A stretch of DNA of 64,000 nucleotides, taken from positions 47,613 through 111,612 of the IMG/VR virus record IMGVR_UViG_3300044844_000506. One strand, 5' to 3'. Positions 15,699-26,000 of this stretch are shown one piece after another. Source of the DNA: a virus. The notes under the pieces were generated by a model. The model made no database searches. It saw only the letters and a program-made list of their open reading frames with translations, and was not told the origin of the DNA. A program made the translations under genes and the position numbers. Within the stretch, counting starts at the first letter, position 1; each line of letters opens with the position of its first letter.

Positions 15699-18600
15699 TA
15701 ATTTTTCCTTGACAAATCAAAGATATTTACTGACAACAATCCAAATCCATGTCCAATAGCTGAAGTAGAGAAAGACTCAGAGCCTTCAGTATTTCTACTT
15801 CTATAAATAGTGCAGAATGGTACTCTTCCTGATCTAGCGGTAGCTCCGTTCTTTGCATTAGCAAAAGTATCTGCTGCGGATTCATCAAGTCTAATTCTAG
15901 TTCTATAGGAAGAATCAATCATAGCAGAAGTTGTTAAGAAAGCTGAAGCAGATCCTAACGTCTTATAGATCGAGGATACTTCAGGTGCAGCACTTACTGA
16001 TCCAGAAGGATTGTATCCTTGTGCCCAAGTTTGATACGCAGAGTTATAAATTAAACCTGTGGTGTAGTAGTTTAAGAACTTAGCTGCACCATCAACTGCA
16101 ACCATGAGCCTGAATGGTCCGTAGTTTGTTCCTGCTGTAGCTCCTGAAGCTCCATAGAAGTCTAGAACACTTAGCCTACCTGTATCAGGGACCGTAGTTG
16201 GAGCAGCAGAGGCTGGAACTCCACCAGATAAGTATACAGCAGAAGGACCATAGTAACCTGCTAAACTTGGATATAAACCACTTACTGAACAGTAAGAAGC
16301 ATTTAAGAATGAGTCAGGGCCAATGTTCCATATTCTTAATAAATCACAATTACCACCAGAACTGACATCATACAAGATTCCTGAGGTATTATCCCATCCA
16401 CAAGGGAAGTGTACGTTCTTAACATTAACAATACTTCCATCAATGGCTCTTACACACATACCACCAGTAGAATACTTGAGTATATCTGCGTTAGCCCCAA
16501 CTAAATTCCAATCTAGTAATATACTATCAGTAGTTACTACGTTATTAGTTTCTAGTCCAGCGTTACCACCAGTTTCTCCAATATCATATCTTGTAGGAGT
16601 TCCTATTACAGCAGTTTCATCTTGTCCATTTGGATAAAACTGCATATAGCCAGCAGAAACATAAGTTTGAATGTTTAGTCCATTATTCTGATTATAGTCT
16701 GTTGATGAGGTTTGTGATGCGGGCCAGAAAGAATTAAAATCTCCTAAGTTTTCCATATTGATTATGGAATTCTTATTAGCAACTAAACAAGCTCTTGTTG
16801 AATGTAATTCAATCAAGCTATGATTAGTAGCTGATGATAGATCAAACGAGGATGCTAATATATTACCTTCATCGTCTCTGTGTGGTACAAAGTTAATTAC
16901 AGATCCATTCTCTGCTAGTACGTCAATACCTGCATTACAAATTAAAGTTGGACCTTGGAATTCAACTATTGAATTATTATTAGCATATACGTTTGCAGTG
17001 TATTTCTGTGCAGCATAGATAGGTGGACCTTGTAAGAACGAGATCTTACTACCATCACCAGCACAAACTAATTTAGAGTTATCACTTACGTTTGCAAGTA
17101 ATCCATAGATTACTTTATTAGATCCTGCAAATCCACTTTGATTATTTGTTATGTAAGGTCTAATAAGTTTAGCTGTAGAGTTATTTGAAATCTTTACTGC
17201 TGGAACGCTAATCTCATTTCCTAACTCCTCTACTGTTCCTGTAGAATACTTAACATAGAATGGACCGTACTTAGTTGGTAAACTTGCCCCTTCTGTGTAC
17301 ATTAACTGACTATTATTAAGATCTAAGTTTATTCCGTTACGATGGAAATACAACTGACCATAGCCATCTAAATCTACTGACTTAGTAAATTGATATAAGT
17401 CTGGGTTATATTGTATATGAGACTGATCAGCTTTTAATCCAGCAGTTTGATTATATTCAAATGTTCCTTCATTTAAAGATAAGTCAGATTCTACCATCCA
17501 CATTCCAATATCATTAGAATGCACATCTAGTCTTCCAGGAACTTCCATAGTAGATTCATTCATCTTAATTCCTATGTTGTTATGGAAAGATTGAATGAAT
17601 GTCATTCCTGATGCAGAAGTTACGTCTTTTCTTGAAGTTCCACCAGACCACTTAGAATTAATTAACTCAATACCATAGTAATTTTTAGTAGAATGAATTA
17701 TAGCCTCTACACCTGAAACATAAGGTGAACTACTAACAACAATATTACTATTTATTGCTCTAATGCCAGCAGATTTATATGAAGATTTAATTCTAGAAGT
17801 TACGAGTGTATAGTTACGCATTGAAACTATACCTCTATTGATTACTACTTCAGATGATGTAAATTTAAATCCTGCTTCTTTACAACGAATTGCTAAAGAG
17901 TTTTCTAATATTACTCTACTATTCTGAATATCAAAACCATTTACAGTATTGTGTTCTAAGTTTGATAGTTGTGCTAATCCACCATCTACGGCAAAATTTC
18001 TAATATAGATAGGTCCATTACAATTTGTAACATTTATTTGATTAAAATAGTTACCGTAGAAATAACCTGTAATTGGATAAGAGGAGACTGTTGCTACCTT
18101 AATATCAACTCGACCATTAGTTTCTACGTTAGTATTGCTACCAGTCATATAACTGTCATCTAACGTATTATAAGATTTAAAGTCTGCACTACTTGAGAAG
18201 TCTCTAGTTTCATCATACTCTAAAGGATTCAAAGAACTAGCATTAGCATTACTAAAAATTGTTGCACTTGTACTAGTTGATGGAACAGATAATATGGAAG
18301 AGCCTGGGCCTGTTGCAACTGCTAAATCTTGATATCCATGTGCTCTATTGTAATAAACAATACAATTTGATTTATTCCATCTAGTATCAGCAGATACATC
18401 AACTGAACTACAAACTTTTGTATTTATAGATACAGCACTTGTTGCAGCAAGTGTATCAAATAAATCACCTGAAGAAGGTTGTGAGTTAACACCAACTAAT
18501 ACAGTCTTAAGTCCTGTAGAAGTTTTACCATAAATTTTAGAGAAGTTTCGGTTTACTATTTCTAATCCACCGTTATCTTTAAATTTTAGGTTTCTTAAAT

Positions 18601-18964
18601 CTAAAGTACCTAAGTTTCCGAAACTAGCAACTTCAATAATTATAGGATGAGCAATAACTTCAGGTAGTGCTAAAATAGCTGCACTTACAGACTTATAAAC
18701 TAAACCACTTGATTCACCTGCAAATCCAGCATCAGCAGAAACAGCCATCATCATTCCAGGGATACCACTAAATCCATTAGCTGTAGGATACCCCATCTTC
18801 TCCCAAAGATAATGGGTACGCTCATCTAGATCATAGAGTGGTTCGTTGTCTTGTTCCCAGTTATAAAATGAACTGGAATCAAATTTTGTAACGTGATCTG
18901 TCCAGCTATTATAAAGAGAGGCTGTTCCGCTTGCTAAGTAAAGATCTGATGCTATAAATGCCAT
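15698..18964 (-). CDS. 1088-aa beta-helix tail spike/fibre protein
   Basis: The N-terminal docking part (FYNWEQDNEPLYDLDERTHY at residues 33-52) resembles the upstream baseplate protein's docking motif. From about residue 100 to 850 the sequence shows repeated short strands with Asn ladders and alternating hydrophobics (GGLEIVNRNFSKIYG, NGFDIQNSRVILENSLAI, SAGIRAINSNIVVSSSP), typical of a right-handed parallel beta-helix as in tailspikes and pectate-lyase folds. The C-terminal 150 residues look like a separate head domain. No catalytic residues can be assigned, so it may be a receptor-binding or polysaccharide-degrading spike. Confidence 0.7.
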   Translation of the reverse strand: MAFIASDLYLASGTASLYNSWTDHVTKFDSSSFYNWEQDNEPLYDLDERTHYLWEKMGYPTANGFSGIPGMMMAVSADAGFAGESSGLVYKSVSAAILALPEVIAHPIIIEVASFGNLGTLDLRNLKFKDNGGLEIVNRNFSKIYGKTSTGLKTVLVGVNSQPSSGDLFDTLAATSAVSINTKVCSSVDVSADTRWNKSNCIVYYNRAHGYQDLAVATGPGSSILSVPSTSTSATIFSNANASSLNPLEYDETRDFSSSADFKSYNTLDDSYMTGSNTNVETNGRVDIKVATVSSYPITGYFYGNYFNQINVTNCNGPIYIRNFAVDGGLAQLSNLEHNTVNGFDIQNSRVILENSLAIRCKEAGFKFTSSEVVINRGIVSMRNYTLVTSRIKSSYKSAGIRAINSNIVVSSSPYVSGVEAIIHSTKNYYGIELINSKWSGGTSRKDVTSASGMTFIQSFHNNIGIKMNESTMEVPGRLDVHSNDIGMWMVESDLSLNEGTFEYNQTAGLKADQSHIQYNPDLYQFTKSVDLDGYGQLYFHRNGINLDLNNSQLMYTEGASLPTKYGPFYVKYSTGTVEELGNEISVPAVKISNNSTAKLIRPYITNNQSGFAGSNKVIYGLLANVSDNSKLVCAGDGSKISFLQGPPIYAAQKYTANVYANNNSIVEFQGPTLICNAGIDVLAENGSVINFVPHRDDEGNILASSFDLSSATNHSLIELHSTRACLVANKNSIINMENLGDFNSFWPASQTSSTDYNQNNGLNIQTYVSAGYMQFYPNGQDETAVIGTPTRYDIGETGGNAGLETNNVVTTDSILLDWNLVGANADILKYSTGGMCVRAIDGSIVNVKNVHFPCGWDNTSGILYDVSSGGNCDLLRIWNIGPDSFLNASYCSVSGLYPSLAGYYGPSAVYLSGGVPASAAPTTVPDTGRLSVLDFYGASGATAGTNYGPFRLMVAVDGAAKFLNYYTTGLIYNSAYQTWAQGYNPSGSVSAAPEVSSIYKTLGSASAFLTTSAMIDSSYRTRIRLDESAADTFANAKNGATARSGRVPFCTIYRSRNTEGSESFSTSAIGHGFGLLSVNIFDLSRKN

Positions 18965-18974
18965 ATTTTATACT

Positions 18975-19547
18975 CTAGAAATGTATTGTCCATCTAAACA
19001 AAATGCTAAAATCATTAGTCTTTTCAAGACTTGTAAAATACCTATAAGCGACTAATACAGATTCTGTCGTAGCCTGCCCTGTTGGATTTTTCATGAAAAG
19101 CCCAATTTCATTTAGTGGTTCAGTTATATTTAGGGCATTTTCAGGTATTACTATATTAAATCTAACACTAGTAGCAGATGCTTTTTGTATGTTCTGCGCT
19201 GGTATGATTATAAATGGTTGATCTGTAACAACAGACCCGTTTTGATAATGACTATGTTGAGTAACAGGTAAATCTGTACCGCTTAGTTGATTAAAAGGAA
19301 CACAGGAGGCTAATTTAAAAGTAGAAACCCCGTAGTTTGAAGTTCCTGATATACCTAACTGAGAATACTTAATTTGATAGTCTAAAATATTAGTAGAGCC
19401 TAATTCACTAAATAAATGAGCTAGTCCGTAACCCATTCCAGATACAATGACGTTATGGTCTTTCCAATGGATCTCTTCTCGCCCATCTGAATAGACTTTA
19501 ATAATTTCTAAGTAGCCCCGTGTTTTTAAACTATCTTCTTTTCTCAT
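18975..19547 (-). CDS. 190-aa tail fibre accessory protein, paralogue of the next two genes
   Basis: Consists of just the shared module: YLEIIKVYSDGREEIHWKDH at the start, then GMGYGLAHLFSELGSTNILD, and a late EPLNEIGLFMKNPTG followed by a TNDFSILFRWTI ending. The same pattern occurs in residues 1-203 of the esterase-bearing protein (19565-22036) and in a diverged form in 22033-23052. It probably forms the same attachment fold without a tip domain. Confidence 0.6.
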   Translation of the reverse strand: MRKEDSLKTRGYLEIIKVYSDGREEIHWKDHNVIVSGMGYGLAHLFSELGSTNILDYQIKYSQLGISGTSNYGVSTFKLASCVPFNQLSGTDLPVTQHSHYQNGSVVTDQPFIIIPAQNIQKASATSVRFNIVIPENALNITEPLNEIGLFMKNPTGQATTESVLVAYRYFTSLEKTNDFSILFRWTIHF

Positions 19548-19564
19548 CTCTTATTTATATAGGG

Positions 19565-22036
19565 TTAAGGGTATATTTCATAGTAACCTAATCTGTTCAA
19601 AGTTAAAGTAGTTTGACCACTTGAATAAGTACAAATTACTCCAGAAACAGTAGGGCGTCTAAAATTATTTCCATTTTTTATTAAAATTTCAGAGGTAGCT
19701 AATGAACCATTAACATATCTAGAATAAATTATCTTAGATGGAATAGATTCTATATTACTTATATTTAGTATTCTGTTTTCCGTTGAGGGATAAAGCGTAG
19801 AAGATAAATTATAAATTTTTAATGGGTTAGTATTACTTATGTTAAAATCTGCTAAAATAGGATCAAAGTAAGGAGAGTTAATTGCTGCTCCTGTATTAAT
19901 TAAAGAATTAATAGCTGAAACCCATAAGGTATTAGCGGGCCTATCTATTTTCCAATTAAATACTCCTAGTCCTGAAGTAAGCAAACTTGAGCTATATTGA
20001 TTAAACGAAGCAGACATCTTTAATCTAAAATAAAAATAATTATCATTACCCACTACCATTGTTGAGGCTTCTGTTGGAAAATTTAAAGTAGCACTAGATA
20101 AGAAATTTAACATATCATTTTGATTTACCATTCCAAGATGGTGAGTGCCTGTTTTAATATCTACCTGCTTATAAACATCATCTCCACTTGCATCTTTACC
20201 TGGACCATAACCAATATTACTACTAACAGGTAATCCATCAAAAGCCGCTGAAACCATTCCAAGTCCTATCCACATATTTTCTATATCATCAGCAGATGAG
20301 ACTTGTAACTTATAATTAGAATGTATATTATTAGAAGATAACTCATGAGCTAATAAATTACTAGCATATGTAACAATATCACCCTGACTATCTTCAGGAG
20401 AATACATTACATAAAGCGGTAAATGCTTTAAATTATTAAACATTCCAGTAGACGCAACATAAGTACTAGCCACTAGATTAGATCCAACAGTAGTAGTTCT
20501 ATTATAAATAAATGGTGCATCGCTTGGAGTAAAAGATGATAACTCATTAGCAGAAACACCTGATCCAGCACCACCATGAGTTAATTCAACTGGTAGATAA
20601 TCTAAATTACCGCTACAATTATTCCAGAAAATTAAAACATCTCCTGCGGGAGCATTAGATTCATCTCTTCCAGGAGTATTCCAATAAGGAGACGCTGAAT
20701 GAATTGAAGAAGCTGCATATTTCTCCCATAATTTCCATGTATTAAATGTTCCACCTACAGAAGCTACGGCAGCGGGGCAAATAGCACTGGGATTAGCATC
20801 ATTTAATTGTGCAGCAAAATTTAAAGCGCATCCTCCACCTTGGGAGAATCCAACAAAATAAATTCTTGTTTTATCTATTGGATAATGATTAACTGTATAC
20901 TCTAATATTTTTTTAAATTGTTCAAAAACAATAATATTGTTCCAATTATTAGGAGTTCCCTTAGCATGAGGATAAATAGAAGATCCTGTTAAAGGTGGAT
21001 TTACTTCATCTTGTGGTGTACCAAAATAAGGTTGCCAATCTGGATCTAATGCAGAATTTGGCGGTCCCACTCTTCCGTGAGGAGCCATATAAAACCATCC
21101 TCTATCTAATACATCTTGATATAAAGTAGGTTTAACTATAGTTGGTGGATCAAAGAGTACTAAAGAGGAAAGAAGACCATCATACCATCCATTACTTACA
21201 GTAACATTTCCAGTAAGCCTCCATTGGTTTTGAGACTGACCAATACCATGAAATGCTACAACTAGTGGGGCACCTTGGTAATCATAAGTTGGAGGGATAC
21301 CAACTTCAAATCTATCTGGAAAATCAGTAGTAGTATTAAAATCACCTACACCACTTAACATATCAAAGGTATAATACCTTCTTTCATTTAATCCTAAGAA
21401 GCCTAAACTGTTATTACCTATATCCTCAACAGTTATTCTCCAAAGAATTACAAAACTAAAATCTGAAGTTTTAGTAATTGGCTCAAAAGATTTATACGCA
21501 ACTAATATTGGTCTGTTATTGTTAGGCGATCCATCTGGATTACTCATAAACAATCCAACCTCAGAAATAGGCATTGAGTTTGCCATAGTCTTATCAAGGA
21601 CTAAACGGGTAGAAAAGCCTTTAGAGGAAAAAATAGATCTACTCTTTGCATCTATACCTACAAAGGTGTTTACTTTGGTAGTGTAATTAATTGGAGAGAC
21701 AAAGTTACCATATTCTGCTACTACTTGATTTAGATTGACTATTTCTTGAATAGATCCGTCTCCACCTAATTCAGCAGCGGTTAATGCATCATCTAATTCG
21801 TAAAAAGACCTATTAATATAATTAGTTGTTGTAGGAAAATTTGCTGATAAGTTGCCAACTCCTACTTGAAAATATGAAATTTTGTAATCATCAAGGTCTG
21901 TTGATCCATAACCAGAAAATAAATTAGCTAAACCATAACCTAAACCTTCAGCTATGTTATTCTTAGAACGATGGACTATCTCACATCTACCATCGTCATA
22001 TTCTTTAATAATCTCTACTTCACCTATAAATTTCAT
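19565..22036 (-). CDS. Tail fibre protein with alpha/beta-hydrolase (esterase) domain
   Basis: 823 residues. Residues 1-203 are the shared attachment module (VEIIKEYDDGRCEIVH, GLGYGLANLFSGYGSTDLDD, PISEVGLFMSNPDG, DFSFVILWRIT). Residues about 215-645 form an alpha/beta hydrolase of the PHB-depolymerase/feruloyl-esterase type: oxyanion HG at 263-264 (PLVVAFHGIGQSQNQW), nucleophile elbow GFSQGG with Ser398, a candidate acid at Asp549 or Asp553 (MYSPEDSQGD), and candidate His632/633 (TGTHHLGM). The C-terminal 180 residues are beta-rich. It likely removes ester groups from a surface polysaccharide during adsorption. Catalytic residues other than the Ser are assigned by spacing only. Confidence 0.82.
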   Translation of the reverse strand: MKFIGEVEIIKEYDDGRCEIVHRSKNNIAEGLGYGLANLFSGYGSTDLDDYKISYFQVGVGNLSANFPTTTNYINRSFYELDDALTAAELGGDGSIQEIVNLNQVVAEYGNFVSPINYTTKVNTFVGIDAKSRSIFSSKGFSTRLVLDKTMANSMPISEVGLFMSNPDGSPNNNRPILVAYKSFEPITKTSDFSFVILWRITVEDIGNNSLGFLGLNERRYYTFDMLSGVGDFNTTTDFPDRFEVGIPPTYDYQGAPLVVAFHGIGQSQNQWRLTGNVTVSNGWYDGLLSSLVLFDPPTIVKPTLYQDVLDRGWFYMAPHGRVGPPNSALDPDWQPYFGTPQDEVNPPLTGSSIYPHAKGTPNNWNNIIVFEQFKKILEYTVNHYPIDKTRIYFVGFSQGGGCALNFAAQLNDANPSAICPAAVASVGGTFNTWKLWEKYAASSIHSASPYWNTPGRDESNAPAGDVLIFWNNCSGNLDYLPVELTHGGAGSGVSANELSSFTPSDAPFIYNRTTTVGSNLVASTYVASTGMFNNLKHLPLYVMYSPEDSQGDIVTYASNLLAHELSSNNIHSNYKLQVSSADDIENMWIGLGMVSAAFDGLPVSSNIGYGPGKDASGDDVYKQVDIKTGTHHLGMVNQNDMLNFLSSATLNFPTEASTMVVGNDNYFYFRLKMSASFNQYSSSLLTSGLGVFNWKIDRPANTLWVSAINSLINTGAAINSPYFDPILADFNISNTNPLKIYNLSSTLYPSTENRILNISNIESIPSKIIYSRYVNGSLATSEILIKNGNNFRRPTVSGVICTYSSGQTTLTLNRLGYYEIYP

Positions 22037-23052
22037 ATAAAATAAATACTCCAGTTAATCTCCATCGTAGTACCTATGTTTAAGCCAGCATTAGTTCCTG
22101 AATCTTGTACCCTACAAATGTTTGTGTTAAATACTTTTTTAGCAAATAACTTATATACCCTTTTAGGGTATAGCGTATTTAATTGATCTCCTGTGCTCGG
22201 GAAAGATCCTCCATTTTTTAGTGTGTTTTCTATATCAATATACCACAGACCCATTGTTGATATTCCACCATATAGATTAGCTAATTTAAAATTGGTACTA
22301 TCTATTTTAGTAGAATACTTAACTTTACCTAAGCTACTAACTAATTCATCATCTGCTGAAACAGAGTTTACTACAAATCCTCCTAAACCATTTGACCCAT
22401 GTTTAGTAATAAAACCTCTCCAATCTATTGCAGAAAAAGTATTATAGTTTAATGTACTATTTAGAATAGTAGATGTAACAGTATTTAAACCAGAACTGTC
22501 TCTTAAAAAAATTCTAGCTCTAGCTGTTCCCGTGAAAATACTCGCATCCTCTGCATAACATCCAAAATAAGGTATAGAGGATATATTTAAAGAACTAAAC
22601 AGAGGAACAGCAGAAAGACCTTCTCTCCATAATCCAAAAATATTTAGATTCTGTTTATAATCTGGAATATATGGAAGTAAAGATGAGACTTCAGATTGAA
22701 GATGTCTATCTAATGGGTCAGGATACTCTGGAAGGCTGTTAATAGGTGCATAACTAGATGTGGCACCACTTGTATTATTTACATATAATTCAAATCTAGT
22801 TCCTGTGTAAACCGAACTCATTATACTTGATGAGTGTGAGTTAGTTGAGTAAGCAAATCCATCTTTACCAAATGAGATAGCTTGAACAGTATAATTTGAG
22901 GAGTCTAATAAAGCAGAAGCTGTGGGTATGTTCTGTAAACTTGGAGAGATGGTCATTATATCTGTTAATAATTCAGCACCTCCATCTACTATTAAGTTTT
23001 CGGATTCTAAAACTTTAACTCCATCATAGACTAATTCTACTACACCTCTCAT
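22033..23052 (-). CDS. Tail fibre protein with shared attachment module
   Basis: The start is set at 23052 (MRGVVELVYDGVKVLESENL), where the ATG overlaps the upstream stop as TAATG; the frame extends further upstream to 23118, but that would overlap the previous gene by 67 nt. 339 residues. The N-terminus (VELVYDGVKVLESENLIVDG, GGAELLTDIM) is a diverged copy of the module in the next two genes, and the C-terminus ends TTMEINWSIYFI like their FSILFRWTI endings. Middle part beta-rich; no enzyme motif. Confidence 0.65.
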   Translation of the reverse strand: MRGVVELVYDGVKVLESENLIVDGGAELLTDIMTISPSLQNIPTASALLDSSNYTVQAISFGKDGFAYSTNSHSSSIMSSVYTGTRFELYVNNTSGATSSYAPINSLPEYPDPLDRHLQSEVSSLLPYIPDYKQNLNIFGLWREGLSAVPLFSSLNISSIPYFGCYAEDASIFTGTARARIFLRDSSGLNTVTSTILNSTLNYNTFSAIDWRGFITKHGSNGLGGFVVNSVSADDELVSSLGKVKYSTKIDSTNFKLANLYGGISTMGLWYIDIENTLKNGGSFPSTGDQLNTLYPKRVYKLFAKKVFNTNICRVQDSGTNAGLNIGTTMEINWSIYFI

Positions 23053-26000
23053 TAGTTTTCTACCTCTATGAACGAGAATGATGTTGGATATGTTCCATTG
23101 TAAGTAGCAGATACCCAACCAGGGTGTTCTCTATAGTTAACTCTGCTTCCACCTGATACCCCATAGGTAGAAGAAGTAATAGAAGCTACTCTACTTGCTT
23201 TATCATCTGAAATTGTTTTCATATAGTTTAAGCTCTTTAAAAGCAACTCAGGAGAATACTCTTCACTATAATTATTAAGAGTTTTATCTACTAGATTAAC
23301 TTCATCAAATAATATGTACTCATTAGAAGAGTTTTGTGGTATCTTAAAGATTTCTATTACATATTTCTGATTTACAGTATGAACTTGATTAAAGTTTTTA
23401 AAGTAAACTTGAGGAATCTTAATAAGTTGATTGAAGGTGTTAAAAGATACAGTCAAAGTGCTGAACAAGTCAGAAGTTAAATTTTCTAATGTTATTCTAG
23501 ATGCGGTTTGAGCTTCTTTATTATAGCACTGACCTGCATATCCACCAATTAAATCTAAAGGTACTTCTTGTCTTGGTTGATAACTAGTATGAATATATTG
23601 AAATATTTTACCATAAGTTAGTTTTGTTGGAATAGTAAATAATTCCCATTTATTATTTTTAGTCCAACACCAAACTAATCCATTTTGTGGTTCGGTATGA
23701 ATCCAAACTCCTATACCTCCACCACCCATACTATCTCCTGTTTCATATCCAGCAAAATACCTTACATTTAGCTCAAACTCATGTTCAGGAATTAAAATAT
23801 TAGATGTAGAACTTAGATGGTATATTAATCTGGGGAAACCGTTTACAGCTTTTTGTTTAACTATAGGATTTTCAATAGGGAAGGGTGAATAAGCGGTAGA
23901 CCTTTCTCTATTGTTAATGTAGTAATATCTAAATTCGTTATCCTGTGAAGCTCCTGAGGTTCCTACAATTTCTACATTATTAATAATGTCTTTATTTCTA
24001 TATTCTCTTCCAAACGCTAATCCTGTAGATACAATATAAGTTCCCCAAGTTGCTCCACTTACTTCACTGAGTATACCAGAACCGCTATTGTTGTTTATAG
24101 CTGATCCTTCATTAAATGAAGATGCAGTTATACTAGGATCTGTAACGGTTATTGCACTTCCAAATTGATCAAACTTAGAGTTATAAACTAATGAACCAAA
24201 AGTGTGGGAGAAGATATCTTTTCCACCACTAAGATTTAATGAAGCGTAGTTTATGTTGGATCGTCCAAAGAACTTTACCCAATCATTATAAATCTTGTGA
24301 ATTCCTCTTCCAAACTCAAAATCTTCGTATTGAGAGTAAGAAGAAATAGAGAAACTGGAGTTAGCTAAACTTAATGGGACATTCTTATAGTAAGTATCTT
24401 TTCCATAAGTAGCCCATCCAGCAGAGGTATTAAGATAATCAGTCCAATAATTTATTTCTCTATTATACAATACATCATGTACCAACTCAAAAATATCATT
24501 AGTGTCTTTTCTCATGATGTATCTTACACAACCAGTTGTATCTAATGCACTCAACCCTCTAGAAGGGAATGTAGAACTTACAGACACACCACTGTATACA
24601 GATGAAGAATTTAAGTTTTCACATTTAGAATAGATATCTGGTATTGAGCTTATTACAGGAATCTCTACGAAGGCATAGGCTGAAGGGATGTAGCCCAAGG
24701 GAAGATATCCAACATTACTAAGAGAGTGCTCTGTTGTAGAGGGCTGTAGCTGTAGAGGGGCGTTCCAACCAGTTCTTGTATATAACTCCTCTCTAGGAAG
24801 GACATAATGCAATGATCTTCGACGTATGCTATTTCTAGGTAAATTACCTAATCCAACAGACGTAGACATATAAGCATCTGTAAAATTATTTACTGCATCT
24901 CTTCCAAAGGTTTTTCCGAGAGCAGACATATTTATACCCGATGCATAATAACCTGGAACTAATCCAGATCCAGGATATGTCTCATTAATTGCAAAATTAA
25001 TTTGATTGCACTGAATTTCATCATAATCAGTATAATCATTTTGACCTAATATCAAATTAATATCAGGAATAGAATGTGCAGGAGTAAAAGTATTTACAGC
25101 CCTTACAGCTTCTTGTACGGCTAATGTAGAACTAGTATTTAAAGATCTATTATCAAATGTAAACGATGATGCAAATAAATCTAAATTAAAGTGGGATGAG
25201 TCTGCACTCCACAAACCAACGTAGTCTATTCTACTATTTTCAAATTCTTCTAACAAAGAATCGTAATTAGGTGGAGTTTGTAGTCCTGAATAGAAAAACA
25301 ACCATCTATTATCTATATGAGTATAATCTTCAGACTCTAATGTATATGTTAAAATATACTGCTCTAGATCCTCAGCAAAATCTTCTGAGACACCAAAACA
25401 AGAAACTCTATCTATTATTAATCTTACAAGTTCAGAAGTAATTTCTAAATCTTTGTAATAGTTTATTTCTTCAAATGGTGGGATTGGAAATATTCTGTCT
25501 CTATAATTGAATCTAAAGTTAGGATCATTAATATCCCACTGAACATTACCTAGTTTAAATAATTCAGGATATCTTCTAACACAATCAAGTAATATATGAT
25601 CTACAGCATAACGTAAGTTTTGATCTATACTCTTAGTAGAGTAATCGTTTACTCCTAAAGATCTAGCTAATTCAGGAGTCCAAGTATCAAAACTCTTAAA
25701 TAGTGGAGAAGCAGTAGCTAAGGCATAGTAGATTAAGTTTGGTATGTAAGATTCATGAAGTTCTAAAATACTTCCAGAAAGGTTCATGAAACTTTCAGAG
25801 AAGATAGAATCAATAGCTAACTGTAAAGATCTTTTGGTTCCCTTAGCTTTGTATATACTTACAGCGTTTCTAAGCTGTAGTCTCCATCTATTAGGATCAT
25901 AACCAAAAAGGTGCCACCCTAAAATCTCTGCTAAGTAAGGTAAATATTCATCAGGGCACTTATCAATATCATAAAGTGTTTCTAACTTAGCTAATTCATT

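Noticed and set aside
22033-23118. Longer form of the fibre gene starting at 23118
   Set aside because: The extra 22 codons overlap the wedge gene; the ATG at 23052 overlaps the upstream stop and begins the conserved module.
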